Assembly: GCF_001639105.2 (NCBI RefSeq)
Contig: NZ_CP015285.1
Span: forward strand, 2,038,501 to 2,102,500
Reading direction: 5' to 3'
From: Azospirillum humicireducens
GTDB lineage: Bacteria > Pseudomonadota > Alphaproteobacteria > Azospirillales > Azospirillaceae
DNA length: 64,000 bases
This document shows, one piece after another, positions 9,955-19,227 of the stretch. Within the stretch, counting starts at the first letter, position 1, and every line of letters starts with the position of its first letter. The notes beneath the pieces are model-generated. The model was not told the DNA's origin, did no database searches, and saw nothing but the letters and a program-made list of their open reading frames with translations. The position numbers were made by a program, and so were the translations under genes.

Positions 9955-11382
9955 TCAGCGCGCCGCGGCGCGCTGCTGGAACAGGGCGACGCCGCGCAGC
10001 AGGTCCAGCGCACGGGCGAGCTGGAAGTCGAAGGGCGGCTCGGCCCCTTCCGCCGCGGCGCCCTCGGCCGGCGCGGCCCCCGGTGCGGGAGCAGCCCCCG
10101 GTGCGGGAGCAGCCCCAGGAGCGGCCGGAGCCGCACCGGCGCCCGGCCCCGCCGGATTCGGAGCGGCCGGAGTTCCGGGTGCCGCCGGGTTGGTGGTGGC
10201 CGGACGCGGCGTCTTGTTGGCGTCGGGGTTGACCAGCGCGCCCTTCAGGTCGGCCTCACGGCGGCGGACGATGTTCTTGTCCAGATCCTCCACCTTGGCG
10301 ACATGCACCTCGATGTCGGGGGTGATGCCCAGCTGCTGGATCGAGCGGCCGGCCGGCGTGTAGTAGCGCGCGGTGGTCAGCCGCATGGCGCCGTGGCCGG
10401 GCAGCGGGATGATCGTCTGGACCGATCCCTTGCCGAAGCTCTGGGTGCCCATGATGATCGCGCGCTTGTGGTCCTGCAGCGCGCCGGCGACGATTTCCGA
10501 GGCGGAGGCCGAGCCGCCGTTGATCAGCACCACCATCGGCATGCCCTTGATCAGGTCGCCCGGCTTGGCGTTGAAGCGGGTACCCTCCTCCGCCCGGCGG
10601 CCACGGGTCGAGACGATCTCGCCCTTCTCCAGGAAGGTATCGGACACCGACACCGCCTGGTCGAGCAGGCCGCCCGGATTGTTGCGCAGGTCGAGCACGA
10701 AGCCCTTCAGCTTGTCGCCCAACTGCTGCTGGATGGAGGCGATCGCCTTCTCCAGCCCGCTCTGCGTCTGTTCGTTGAAGCTGGTGATGCGGATGTAGCC
10801 GATGTCGCCCTCGGTGCGGTAGCGGACCGACTGCACCTTGATGACGGCGCGGGTCAACGACACGGTGAAGGGCTCGCCCGCCTCGCCGCGGCGGACGGTG
10901 ATCTTCAGTTCGCTGCCCACCGGGCCGCGCATCTTCTCCACCGCCTCGTTCAGGCTGAGGCCCATCACCGCCTCGCCGTTCAGTTGGACGATCAGGTCGC
11001 CCGGCTGCAGGCCGGCACGGAAGGCCGGGGTGTCGTCGATGGGCGACACGACCTTCACCAGGCCGTTCTCCATCGTCACCTCGATCCCCAGCCCGCCGAA
11101 CTCGCCGCGGGTCTGGACCTGCATGTCCTGGAAGCTCTTCTTGTTCAGATAGCTCGAATGCGGGTCGAGCGAGGTCAGCATCCCGTTGATCGCCGATTCG
11201 ATCAGCTGTTCGTCGGTGACCGGCTCGACATATTCGGCGCGGACGCGCTCGAAGACGTCGCCGAACAGGTTCAGCTGCCGGTAGGTGTCCGACGAATTGC
11301 TGGACTGCGCGGTGACGGTGGCGACGCCGGCTCCCAGAAACACCAGAGCTGCCGCCGTGGCGGCACGCTTGATCATCCTCAT
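9955..11382 (-). CDS. ctpA: S41 family carboxy-terminal processing peptidase
   Basis: A 475-residue periplasmic protease with an N-terminal signal peptide (AATAAALVFLGAGVATVTAQ), a PDZ domain at about 90-175 (GGLGIEVTMENGLVKVVSPI) and the S41 catalytic core with the serine in NGGSASASEIVAGAL and the lysine in TQSFGKGSVQT. Beyond residue 400 it has a low-complexity Ala/Pro/Gly tail encoded by near-identical direct repeats (about 10075-10120). The ATG directly follows the envC stop (TAG-ATG), so the two are tightly coupled. EnvC and CtpA homologues cooperate in peptidoglycan remodelling. Confidence 0.94.
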   Translation of the reverse strand: MRMIKRAATAAALVFLGAGVATVTAQSSNSSDTYRQLNLFGDVFERVRAEYVEPVTDEQLIESAINGMLTSLDPHSSYLNKKSFQDMQVQTRGEFGGLGIEVTMENGLVKVVSPIDDTPAFRAGLQPGDLIVQLNGEAVMGLSLNEAVEKMRGPVGSELKITVRRGEAGEPFTVSLTRAVIKVQSVRYRTEGDIGYIRITSFNEQTQSGLEKAIASIQQQLGDKLKGFVLDLRNNPGGLLDQAVSVSDTFLEKGEIVSTRGRRAEEGTRFNAKPGDLIKGMPMVVLINGGSASASEIVAGALQDHKRAIIMGTQSFGKGSVQTIIPLPGHGAMRLTTARYYTPAGRSIQQLGITPDIEVHVAKVEDLDKNIVRRREADLKGALVNPDANKTPRPATTNPAAPGTPAAPNPAGPGAGAAPAAPGAAPAPGAAPAPGAAPAEGAAAEGAEPPFDFQLARALDLLRGVALFQQRAAAR

Positions 11383-12948
11383 CTACCCTTGTCCTTTCCC
11401 CTCCGGGGCGCCGAACCCGCGTTGCGGATTGATCGGCTGGCCGTTTCGTCGCAGCTCGAAATAGAGATCCGGATTGCCATCCGGCGGCATGACCGCCAGC
11501 GGTTCCCCGCTGGCCACCTTACGCCCGACAGCCGTTTCGATCCGGCCCAAACCCGCAATCAGACTATGATATCCGTTGCCGTGTTCCACGATCAAGATGA
11601 GGCCATATCCCTTGAACGGGCCGGCGAACATGATCGTGCCGCCGCGCGGCGCCACCACGGCGGCCCCGGCGCGGGTCTGGACCGTCACGCCCCGGCTGGT
11701 GGCGCCATAGCGGTCGGCCTCACCGAAGCGGGTGGTCAACTTGCCGGCGGCGGGCAGCACCATGCCGGCGACCGCCGGCGGACCGCCGGAAGACTTCGCG
11801 GCCAGCTCACGCTCGCGTGCCGCTTCCCTGGCGGCCTCATCCTTTGCCCGTTTTTCCTCGGCGGCCTTCTGTTCGGCGATCTTCTGCTCGGCGGCGCGCA
11901 GTTCGGCCAGCTTGCGTTCGGCCTCCTTGCGCTCGGCTTCCTTCTGGGCGGCGAGGCGGCGTTCGGCCTCACGCTTCTCCGCTTCACGCCTGGCCGCTTC
12001 CCGGCGCTCCGCTTCGCGCCGTTCGGCTTCGCGGCGGGCGGCGGCCTCGATGGCCGCGCGGCGTTCGGCCTCGATCCGCTCCATCAGCTGGCGCAGGTCG
12101 GTGGCCTGGCCCGACAGCTCCGCCATGCGCTGGCCGACCTGGATGCGCTCCTCCTCCGTCAGGCGCGACAGCTCCTCGCGCCGGGCGATCAGGCGGTTCA
12201 TCTCATCCTGCTTTTCGGTCAGCGCCACCCGCGCCGCCAGCGCCTTGGAGCGCTGATCGACCAGCCGTCCGCGGGTATCGGCCAGAGCGGTCAGGGCGTG
12301 AGCCAGCGCATCGGCCCGCGCCTTCAGGGCCGGCACGGCATCGCGCAGCAGCAGGGCGGAGCGCAGGGTATCGACCGGGCTTTCCGGCCGGGCCAGCGCC
12401 GCTTCGGGCGGGATGCGCGCCAGCCGCTGGAGGGCAGCCAGCAGGGTGGCGATCTGCTGGCGCTCGGCGTCGAGCCCGGCGGACCGCTCGCGCTCCTCCG
12501 TCTCGAGCGCAGTGAGCGTTTCCTCCAGCCGGTCGAGCGCCTCTTCCTGTCCGCGCGCCTGATCGGCCAGCGCGATCAGGCGACCGCGCAGGTCCTCGAG
12601 TTCGGACTGCAGAGCCTGGGACTGGCGTTCCAACTGCTGCTGGCGCTGCTTGCCGGTCTGAAGCTGCTGCTCGACGCGCTTCAGCGTGTCCTTGGGGACT
12701 TCGGTTTGGGCGTTCGCCGGCTGGGCCAGGATCAGGCCGGCGACGACCACGAAGCCGGCGAGGATACCCTCTCCCGCCCCGGGAGAGGGAAGGGGCCCGC
12801 CGCATCGCGGCGGGAAGGGTGAGGGGGAGTGCAAGAATCCCGAACCGCATGGTTCCTCGGAATACCCCTCACCCTCCCCATGCTCCGCATGGGTCCCCCC
12901 CCTCTCCCGGGGCGGGAGAGGGTGTGACTGGCGGGGACCACGCGCCAT
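11383..12948 (-). CDS. envC: EnvC-like murein hydrolase activator (degenerate LytM)
   Basis: A 521-residue frame with two long coiled coils (about 85-350, including REAERREAERREAARREAEK) and a C-terminal LytM/M23 fold. The LytM zinc ligands are missing: the HxxxD position reads SRGVTV and the HxH position reads LYFELR, as in EnvC proteins that activate amidases rather than cut. The ATG at 12948 has a good GGAG box inside the end of gpmI and lies 3 bases after its stop. Between that start and the hydrophobic signal core (ILAGFVVVAGLILAQPANAQ) lies an in-frame palindromic repeat of 156 bp (52 codons). The signal sequence is thus separated from the start codon. Confidence 0.85.
   Translation of the reverse strand: MARGPRQSHPLPPRERGGTHAEHGEGEGYSEEPCGSGFLHSPSPFPPRCGGPLPSPGAGEGILAGFVVVAGLILAQPANAQTEVPKDTLKRVEQQLQTGKQRQQQLERQSQALQSELEDLRGRLIALADQARGQEEALDRLEETLTALETEERERSAGLDAERQQIATLLAALQRLARIPPEAALARPESPVDTLRSALLLRDAVPALKARADALAHALTALADTRGRLVDQRSKALAARVALTEKQDEMNRLIARREELSRLTEEERIQVGQRMAELSGQATDLRQLMERIEAERRAAIEAAARREAERREAERREAARREAEKREAERRLAAQKEAERKEAERKLAELRAAEQKIAEQKAAEEKRAKDEAAREAARERELAAKSSGGPPAVAGMVLPAAGKLTTRFGEADRYGATSRGVTVQTRAGAAVVAPRGGTIMFAGPFKGYGLILIVEHGNGYHSLIAGLGRIETAVGRKVASGEPLAVMPPDGNPDLYFELRRNGQPINPQRGFGAPEGKGQG
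12767..12922. repeat. GC-rich palindromic repeat R1, inside the 5' end of envC
   Basis: A 156 bp element bounded by 23 bp perfect inverted repeats (CCCTCTCCCGCCCCGGGAGA... at 12767-12789 and its complement at 12900-12922), each nearly palindromic itself. Inside are hairpins CCCGCCGC/GCGGCGGG (12796-12814) and CCATGC/GCATGG, plus an inverted pair AGGGTGAGGGG/CCCCTCACCCT. It is open in the envC frame. Confidence 0.8.
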
Positions 12949-12951
12949 CCG

Positions 12952-14514
12952 TTACTCCGCCGCCGCGCGCGCGGCGCTGCGGACCAGCAGGTTGCGGCCA
13001 GTCATCTCGGCCGGCTTGGGCAAGCCCAGCAGGTCGAGCAGGGTCGGGGCGATGTCAGCCAGACGGCCGCTCTCGATGCGGGCGCCGGCCGGGCCGTTGA
13101 CCAGCACCAGCGGAACCTTGTCCAGCGTGTGGGCGGTGTGCGGGCCGCCGGTCTCCGGGTCCTTCATCAGCTCGCAGTTGCCATGGTCGGCGGTGACCAG
13201 CATGGTGCCACCGGCGCGGCGCACCGCGGCCTCCACCTGCCCCAGGCTGCCGTCGACCGCCTGCACCGCCTTGATGGCGGCGTCGAGCATGCCGCTGTGG
13301 CCGACCATGTCGGGGTTGGCGAAGTTGACGACGATCAGGTCGTACTTGCCGGAATCGATGGCGCCGACCAGCTTGTCGGTCACTTCCGAAGCCGACATCT
13401 CCGGCTGGAGATCGTAGGTGGCGACCTTCGGCGACGGGACCAGGATGCGGTCCTCGCCCTCATACACCCGCTCCTCGCCACCGTTGAAGAAGAAGGTGAC
13501 GTGCGGATACTTCTCCGTCTCGGCGATGCGCAGCTGCTTCATTCCGGCCTCGGAAACCACCTCGCCAAGCACCTTGGTCAGGGATTTCGGCGGAAAGATG
13601 GTGGTCATCAGCTTGGCCAGCGACGACGAATATTCGACCATGCCGACCACGGCGGCCAGCTTCGGCGCGCCGTCGACGGAGAAGCCGTCGAAATCCTCAT
13701 CGACATAGGCGGCCAGGATCTCGCGGGCGCGGTCGGCGCGGAAATTCGCCATCAGGATGGCGTCGCCGTCCTTCATGCCGGCATAGCCGCCGATCACCGT
13801 CGGCAGGATGAACTCGTCATGCTTGTCGGCGGCATAGCTCTGCTCGATCGCCTGGATCGGGTCGGCGGCATGCTCGCCCTCCGCCTTGGTCATCGCGGCA
13901 TAGGCCTTGGCGACGCGGTCCCAGCGCTTGTCGCGGTCCATCGCGTAATAGCGGCCGATGACGGTCGCCACCTCGACGCCCGGCAGCTCGAAGACGTCGG
14001 CCATGAACTCGGCGACCTGATCCTTGGCGCTCTGCGGCGGCACGTCGCGGCCGTCGGTGAAGGCGTGGACCGCCACCGGCACGCCCTCGCGCGACAGCAC
14101 GCCGGCCAGCGCCGCGATGTGGTCCTGGTGGGAATGCACACCGCCCGGCGACAGCAGGCCCATCAGATGGACGCGCCCGCCGGTCTTGTGCATCGTCTTC
14201 ACGAGATCGTTCAGCGCCGCGTTGCGCTCCAGATCGCCCTGGACGATGGCATGGTCGATCATCACGAGGTCCTGCATGACGACCCGGCCGGCGCCGAGAT
14301 TCATGTGCCCGACCTCGGAGTTGCCCATCTGACCCTTGGGCAGGCCGACCTCCTCCTCGCTGGCGTCGAGGAAGGCCGTCGGTTCGGCCGACCACAGACG
14401 GTCCCAATTCGGGGTATCGCCCAGCGCAATCGCGTTGTCGGACCGCTCCTCGCGATAGCCCCAGCCGTCCAGGATGCAGAGGACGACGGGGCGGGGTCGG
14501 TTGGTCTCGGTCAT
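12952..14514 (-). CDS. gpmI: 2,3-bisphosphoglycerate-independent phosphoglycerate mutase
   Basis: A 520-residue glycolytic enzyme interconverting 3- and 2-phosphoglycerate. The alkaline-phosphatase-like metal site (VVLCILDGWGYREE at 10-23), the catalytic serine (KGQMGNSEVGHMNLGAG) and the C-terminal ligands (LVTADHGNCE) are intact. Its length is normal for the manganese-dependent GpmI type. The stop codon is followed after 3 bases by envC, and the envC ribosome site lies inside the gpmI 3' end. Confidence 0.97.
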   Translation of the reverse strand: MTETNRPRPVVLCILDGWGYREERSDNAIALGDTPNWDRLWSAEPTAFLDASEEEVGLPKGQMGNSEVGHMNLGAGRVVMQDLVMIDHAIVQGDLERNAALNDLVKTMHKTGGRVHLMGLLSPGGVHSHQDHIAALAGVLSREGVPVAVHAFTDGRDVPPQSAKDQVAEFMADVFELPGVEVATVIGRYYAMDRDKRWDRVAKAYAAMTKAEGEHAADPIQAIEQSYAADKHDEFILPTVIGGYAGMKDGDAILMANFRADRAREILAAYVDEDFDGFSVDGAPKLAAVVGMVEYSSSLAKLMTTIFPPKSLTKVLGEVVSEAGMKQLRIAETEKYPHVTFFFNGGEERVYEGEDRILVPSPKVATYDLQPEMSASEVTDKLVGAIDSGKYDLIVVNFANPDMVGHSGMLDAAIKAVQAVDGSLGQVEAAVRRAGGTMLVTADHGNCELMKDPETGGPHTAHTLDKVPLVLVNGPAGARIESGRLADIAPTLLDLLGLPKPAEMTGRNLLVRSAARAAAE

Positions 14515-14604
14515 CGCGCTTACCTTTCTCGAAAGGTTGTGGTCTCGGAGTTTCGTGTTCTTCCGCTCCGGCGCTTTTCCGCGCGCCGGATGCGACGCTC
14601 GGTA

Positions 14605-15063
14605 TCAGGATCTGTGATAGGGATGGCCGGCAAGAATTTGTTGGGCGCGATAGAGTTGCTCCGCAAGCATGCCGCGCACCAGCATGTGGGGCCAGGTCAT
14701 CGGCCCGAAGGCGAGCAGGAAATCGGCCCGCGCGCGCACCGCGTCGCCATGGCCGTCGGCGCCGCCGATCAGGAAGGCAAGGTCGCCGGCGCCGCGGTCG
14801 CGCCAGTCGCCGATCTTGGCGGCGAAGCTCTCGCTGGGCAGCGCCTTGCCGCGTTCATCCAGCGCCACGACGATGGCGCCGGCCGGTATGGCGGCGAGCA
14901 GCAGCTCGGCCTCCTGCCGCTTCAATTCGTCGGAGGAGAGGCGCTTCTTCACCTCGACCTCCTTCAGGGTAAAGGGCCAGCCGAGCCGGCCGACATACTC
15001 GTCGAACAGGTCGCGGGTCGGTCCGCCCCGCGACCGCCCGACGGCGGCGAGCCACAAACGCAT
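14605..15063 (-). CDS. rlmH: 23S rRNA (pseudouridine1915-N3)-methyltransferase
   Basis: A 152-residue SPOUT methylase acting on helix 69 of the 70S ribosome. The AdoMet knot is clear (VALDERGKALPSESFA, LAFLIGGADGHG, LAFGPMTWPHMLVRGMLAEQ), ending in the conserved GHPYHR. It lies 25 bases after rsfS and 90 bases before gpmI on the same strand. Confidence 0.97.
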   Translation of the reverse strand: MRLWLAAVGRSRGGPTRDLFDEYVGRLGWPFTLKEVEVKKRLSSDELKRQEAELLLAAIPAGAIVVALDERGKALPSESFAAKIGDWRDRGAGDLAFLIGGADGHGDAVRARADFLLAFGPMTWPHMLVRGMLAEQLYRAQQILAGHPYHRS

Positions 15064-15088
15064 GATGCGGCCCTCCGCCTCCGGTCCG

Positions 15089-15535
15089 TCAGGCGCTCAG
15101 CCGCGCCGTGCCCGACGGCGTCGGCAGGTCCAGACCCCACATCTTCTCGATGTTGTAGAAGGTCCGGACTTCCGGCTTGAACAGGTGGACGATCACGTCG
15201 CCGGCATCGACCAGCACCCAGTCGCACTGGGCCATGCCTTCCATCTCGACGCCGCGGACGCCGGCCTGCTTCAGCTTTTCGGCCAGCTTCATCGCCATGG
15301 CGGCGATGTGCCGCGTGTTGCGGCCCGACGCCACGACCATGTAATCGGCGAAGGTGGTTTTCCCGGCGAGATCGATGACGGTCACGTCATCCGCCTGATC
15401 GGCGTCGAGCGACGCCTGAATGAGCGCCTTCAGGTCCTGCGGTTCCAGGATCTGGGGAACGGCGGCTGGCCGCGGAGCGGTCGCGGCCGTTTCGGTGTGC
15501 GTGGTGATGGCTCCAACCTCTTGCAACGGTTTCAC
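15089..15535 (-). CDS. rsfS: Ribosomal silencing factor RsfS
   Basis: A 148-residue protein that binds L14 and blocks subunit joining when nutrients are short. The family core is intact (KTTFADYMVVASGRNTRHIA, EMAQCDWVLVDAGDVIVHLF, YNIEKMW). An N-terminal extension of about 30 residues precedes it. The start overlaps the nadD stop by 4 bases (ATGA), the usual nadD-rsfS coupling. Confidence 0.95.
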   Translation of the reverse strand: MKPLQEVGAITTHTETAATAPRPAAVPQILEPQDLKALIQASLDADQADDVTVIDLAGKTTFADYMVVASGRNTRHIAAMAMKLAEKLKQAGVRGVEMEGMAQCDWVLVDAGDVIVHLFKPEVRTFYNIEKMWGLDLPTPSGTARLSA

Positions 15536-16374
15536 GACCCGGCGGCCCGTGCCTGCCGGATCGCCGTCGCCGAGGCCGGATGCAGGGGGTTGCGTAAGAA
15601 CGCCCAGGCCGGCCGCCTGCGGCGCGCCAGCCCTTTTACCCCCGACACGGACACCCGCCGACGGGTGAAACGCTGGGCGGCCTTGCCGCTCAGCGCATTA
15701 AGAGAATAGGTGGGACGGGCGAAAACCGCAACGGCCACCGAGTCGAAGATTCGTGTCCAAAGCTTCCAACGCGGAATTTGTCGCAGATTGTCCGCTCCCA
15801 TCAACCAGACGAAGCGGGTTTTGGGGAAGCGGAGTTGAAGCTTCGCCAGCGTATCGGCGGTGAAGCGGGTGCCGAGCGCCGTCTCGAGCGCCGTCACCTC
15901 GATCCGCGGATGGGCGGCGACAGCCCGCGCCTCAGCCAGCCGTTCGGGCAGAGACGCCATGCCGGCAGCGGACTTCAGCGGGTTCTGCGGGCTGACCATC
16001 CACCAGACCCGGTCGAGCCCCAACGCCTTCAGAGCGAACAGGCTGATGTGCCGGTGCCCGGCATGGGCCGGATTGAACGACCCGCCGAGAATACCGACGG
16101 TGAGGCCGGCATAGAGCGGGCCGGAATAGAGCTGGGGGGCGCGGTGTCCCTCTCCCGCCTTTTTGCCCTCTCCCCCCCGCTCTCGCGCAAACTTCGTTTG
16201 CGCTGACGCGACAGGCGGACCCTCGGTCCGCTGAAAGCGGGGAGAGGGTTGGGTGAGGGGGTTCCGTTTGCCGGACGCTCCTCGCGAGGCATCCCCCTCA
16301 CCCTGCCCTCTCCCCGGGGGGGAGAGGGTTCCACGGGAGGGAGGGGGGTCGGTCTCAAGGCCGCGTCTGGCCAT
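15532..16374 (-). CDS. nadD: Nicotinate-nucleotide adenylyltransferase (start uncertain)
   Basis: The NadD core is complete: [19 protein letters not shown] with the nucleotide-binding Hx[12 protein letters not shown], and [12 protein letters not shown]. It converts nicotinate mononucleotide to deamido-NAD. There is no usable ATG, GTG or TTG in frame close to the core; the nearest ATGs (16374 and 16389) overlap the end of proA. Between them and the core the frame runs through palindromic repeat R2, adding about 60 unusual residues. Neither ATG has a clear ribosome site. The enzyme is essential in most bacteria, so some start must work. Confidence 0.85.
   Translation of the reverse strand: MARRGLETDPPPSRGTLSPPGRGQGEGDASRGASGKRNPLTQPSPRFQRTEGPPVASAQTKFARERGGEGKKAGEGHRAPQLYSGPLYAGLTVGILGGSFNPAHAGHRHISLFALKALGLDRVWWMVSPQNPLKSAAGMASLPERLAEARAVAAHPRIEVTALETALGTRFTADTLAKLQLRFPKTRFVWLMGADNLRQIPRWKLWTRIFDSVAVAVFARPTYSLNALSGKAAQRFTRRRVSVSGVKGLARRRRPAWAFLRNPLHPASATAIRQARAAGS
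16148..16328. repeat. GC-rich palindromic repeat R2, between proA and the nadD core
   Basis: About 181 bp opening with CCCTCTCCC and closing with GGGAGAGGG. It contains hairpins GCGCAAAC/GTTTGCGC (16185-16203) and GCGGACC/GGTCCGC (16215-16231) and the inverted pair GGGTGAGGGGG/CCCCCTCACCC shared with R1. No stop codon occurs in the nadD frame. Confidence 0.75.
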
Positions 16375-17629
16375 CGCCGCGCACGACATACTTGTAGCTG
16401 GTCAGCTGCTCCGCACCCACCGGGCCGCGGGCGTGGAACTTGTCGGTGGAGATGCCGATCTCGGCACCCATGCCGAACTCGCCGCCGTCGGCGAACTGGG
16501 TCGAGGCGTTCCACAGCACGATGCCGCTGTCCACGCGGGACAGGAACCGCTCCGCCGCCGCCGGATCCTCGGTCAGGATCGATTCAGTGTGGTGGGAGCT
16601 GTGGGCGTTGATGTGGTCGATGGCGGCATCCACCCCGTCCACCACGCCGCAGGCGATGATGGCGTCGAGGTATTCGGTGTCCCAATCCTCCGGCGCCACA
16701 GCCGTCACCCGCGGATCGGCCGCCTGGGCCGCCGCGTCACCACGCACGGCGCAGCCGGCATCCAGCAGATCCTTCACCAGAACCGGCAGCGCCGTGCCGG
16801 CGATGGCGCGGTCGACCAGCAGCGTCTCGGCGGCACCGCAGATGGAAGTGCGGCGCATCTTGGCGTTCAGAACCACCTTGCGCGCCGTCTCCAGATCGGC
16901 GGCGGCATCGACATAGACGTGGCAGTTGCCGTCCAGATGCTTGATGACCGGCACCCGGCTCTCGTCGGCGATGCGCTGGATCAGCGACTTGCCGCCGCGC
17001 GGGATGATGACGTCGATAAAGTCCCGCATGGTCAGCATGTGGCCGACGGCGGCGCGGTCGGTGGTCGGCACCAGCTGGATCGCAGCCTCCGGCAATCCGG
17101 CCTCACGCAGGCCCTGGGCCAGACAGGACGCGATGGCGCGGGACGAGCGGATGCTCTCCGACCCGCCGCGCAGGATGGCGGCGTTGCCCGACTTCAGGCA
17201 GATGCCGCCGGCGTCCGCCGTCACGTTGGGCCGGCTTTCATAGATGATGCCGACGACGCCCAGCGGCACGCGGACGCGCTGGATGCGCAGTCCGTTGGGC
17301 CGCGTCCATTCCGCCAGCACGCCGCCGATGGGATCGGGGAAATCGGCGATGTCCTCCAGGCCCTTGGCCATCGCCTCGATGCGCGTGTCGTCCAGCATCA
17401 GCCGTTCGCGCATGGGGCCGGACAGGTCGCGGGCGTTCGCCATGTCCTCGGCATTCGCCGCCTTGATCTCGGCGGCGCGGGCGCGGATGGCCGCCGCAGC
17501 CGCCCTCAGCGCCCGGTCCTTCGACGGTCCTGGCACGGTCGCCAGCGCGGCCGCGGCGGCGCGGGCCTTGCTGCCGAGGGACAGCATCTCGTCGTGCAGG
17601 GCGTCGGTGGTATCGAGCAGGGCGGACAT
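16355..17629 (-). CDS. proA: Gamma-glutamyl phosphate reductase
   Basis: A 424-residue NADPH enzyme making glutamate-5-semialdehyde for proline. The ALDH-like fold carries the active-site cysteine in [19 protein letters not shown], and the family segments [17 protein letters not shown] and [16 protein letters not shown] are intact. The ATG at 17629 follows CGGAGACCTCC. It would be the first gene of the minus-strand proA-nadD-rsfS-rlmH-gpmI-envC-ctpA block. Confidence 0.97.
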   Translation of the reverse strand: MSALLDTTDALHDEMLSLGSKARAAAAALATVPGPSKDRALRAAAAAIRARAAEIKAANAEDMANARDLSGPMRERLMLDDTRIEAMAKGLEDIADFPDPIGGVLAEWTRPNGLRIQRVRVPLGVVGIIYESRPNVTADAGGICLKSGNAAILRGGSESIRSSRAIASCLAQGLREAGLPEAAIQLVPTTDRAAVGHMLTMRDFIDVIIPRGGKSLIQRIADESRVPVIKHLDGNCHVYVDAAADLETARKVVLNAKMRRTSICGAAETLLVDRAIAGTALPVLVKDLLDAGCAVRGDAAAQAADPRVTAVAPEDWDTEYLDAIIACGVVDGVDAAIDHINAHSSHHTESILTEDPAAAERFLSRVDSGIVLWNASTQFADGGEFGMGAEIGISTDKFHARGPVGAEQLTSYKYVVRGDGQTRP

Positions 17630-17794
17630 GGAGGTCTCCGGACACTCTATCCGTTGAAGGGACGACGACCTTAACGAATTGTTCGGGGTTGCGAAAGCCG
17701 CGCGGTTGTGGGACTTCGGCGTTGCGGTATGGGCGGGCGTGTGCAAAACGCAACGCGCCAGCCGCGCCGGAGCAAGGTTTTCGGGTAAGGTGAC

Positions 17795-18538
17795 ATGCTG
17801 ACGCTGCTGCTGATCGTCTCCGCCTTTTTCGCCGGCGTGCTGAACGCCGTGGCCGGGGGCGGCAGCTTCCTGACCTTCCCGGCGCTGATCCTGGCCGGCG
17901 TGCCGCCGCTGAACGCCAACGCCACCAGCACCGTCGCGGTGTCGCCCGGCGCGCTGGCCAGCGCCTTCGGCTACCGGCGGGAACTGGGCCGCATCCGCGA
18001 CATCCACCTGCCCTCCTTCCTCGGCATCAGCCTCGTCGGCGGGCTTTTGGGCGCGCTTCTGCTGCTGTGGACGCCACAACGGACCTTCGAGGTCATCGTG
18101 CCGTGGCTGCTGCTGTTCGCGACCCTGCTGTTCGCCATCGGCCCGACGGCGTCAGCCTGGGTCCGCCGCAACTTCACCATCGGCCACGGCACGGTGCTGG
18201 CGGTGCAGTTCCTGATCGCGATCTATGGCGGCTATTTCGGCGGCGGCATCGGCATCCTGATCCTGGCGACGCTCGGCGTCTTCGGCCTGACCGACCTGCA
18301 TGCGATGAACGGGCTGAAGTCGCTGGTCTCCGGCTGCCTGAACGCGGTGGCGGTGGCCGCCTTCGTCGCCGGCGGGGCTGTCTATTGGACGGAAGCGCTG
18401 ATCATGCTGGTCGCCGCCATGGCCGGCGGCTATGCCGGCGCCTCGGTCGCCCGCCACATCCCGCCGCCGGTCCTGCGCAAGCTGGTGATCCTGGTGGGGG
18501 CGGCGATGACCGTCTATTTCTTCGTCACGAAAGCCTGA
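17795..18538 (+). CDS. Sulfite exporter TauE/SafE family permease
   Basis: A 247-residue membrane protein with about eight hydrophobic segments and the TauE/SafE repeats ([20 protein letters not shown] near 19-38 and [20 protein letters not shown] in the second half). Members export sulfite, sulfoacetate or other organosulfur anions; the substrate here is unknown. It is divergent from proA and 20 bases upstream of rppH. Confidence 0.9.
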   Translation: MLTLLLIVSAFFAGVLNAVAGGGSFLTFPALILAGVPPLNANATSTVAVSPGALASAFGYRRELGRIRDIHLPSFLGISLVGGLLGALLLLWTPQRTFEVIVPWLLLFATLLFAIGPTASAWVRRNFTIGHGTVLAVQFLIAIYGGYFGGGIGILILATLGVFGLTDLHAMNGLKSLVSGCLNAVAVAAFVAGGAVYWTEALIMLVAAMAGGYAGASVARHIPPPVLRKLVILVGAAMTVYFFVTKA

Positions 18539-18558
18539 CCCGAACGGAGCCCGCCGGC

Positions 18559-19050
18559 ATGACCTCCCCCATCGACCGCGACACCCTTCCCTACCGCCCC
18601 TGCGTCGGGATCATGCTGCTGAACGACCGAGGCCAAGTCTTCGTCGCGAAGCGCTGCGGGTCGGAGGCCGACTGGCAGATGCCCCAGGGCGGCATCGACG
18701 AGGGCGAGGACGCCCGCACCGCCGCCTTCCGCGAGCTGGAGGAGGAGATCGGCACCGCCAAGGCCGACTTCATCGCCATGACCGCCGCTCCCCACCGCTA
18801 CGACCTGCCCGACGACCTGCTGGGCAAGGTGTGGAAGGGCCGCTGGCGCGGGCAGGAGCAGATGTGGATGCTGGCCCGCTTCACCGGCGACGAGGCCGAC
18901 ATCCGGCTCGACACCGACCATCCGGAATTCGATGCCTGGAAATGGATCGACGCGGAGGAACTGCCGGGCCTGATCGTCGCCTTCAAACGCCCGGTCTACG
19001 AATCGGTCCTGGCCGAGTTCCGCCCGTTGATCGCCCGGCTGAAAGGCTGA
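18559..19050 (+). CDS. rppH: RNA pyrophosphohydrolase (Nudix)
   Basis: A 163-residue Nudix enzyme that removes pyrophosphate from mRNA 5' ends and so triggers decay. YRPCVGIMLLNDRGQVFVAK is followed by WQMPQGGIDEGED and the Nudix box with RELEEEIG. The RppH/diadenosine hydrolase group is clear from PQGGIDEGE. In many alphaproteobacteria it follows the deacetylase gene; here that neighbour is on the other strand. Confidence 0.93.
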   Translation: MTSPIDRDTLPYRPCVGIMLLNDRGQVFVAKRCGSEADWQMPQGGIDEGEDARTAAFRELEEEIGTAKADFIAMTAAPHRYDLPDDLLGKVWKGRWRGQEQMWMLARFTGDEADIRLDTDHPEFDAWKWIDAEELPGLIVAFKRPVYESVLAEFRPLIARLKG

Positions 19051-19227
19051 GCCGCAGCCGCGGTTCCGCCCCAAGTCCCAAAATTGATTGCGGTTATCCC
19101 CAACTTCCGCAGGCCGTGCCTTGCATTGGACAGTTCGGGCTTAACGAATCCTTGAGACGCCTTCTGGCAACGTCGCTCCTGCAACCGCAATGCGCAAGAG
19201 TGCGCCTGCTGTGGACGGAGGGGTGGC

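Noticed and set aside
10060..10130. GC-rich direct repeats as a possible mobile or CRISPR-like array
   Set aside because: They encode the Ala/Pro/Gly tail of CtpA in frame, with repeats of about 17 bases; there are no spacers.
11383..11800. Loss of LytM zinc ligands in EnvC as evidence of gene decay
   Set aside because: EnvC-type activators normally lack these ligands.
8947..12822. A 1291-residue open frame on the plus strand
   Set aside because: It lies opposite the deacetylase, ctpA and envC genes; the translation is low-complexity Arg/Gly/His-rich, typical of antisense frames in GC-rich DNA.
19051..19227. A possible sigma-54 or sigma-28 promoter before the chemotaxis cluster (TGGCA...TGCA near 19170)
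   Set aside because: The GG to GC spacing is 13 rather than 10 bases and no sigma-28 pattern fits; I cannot name the promoter.
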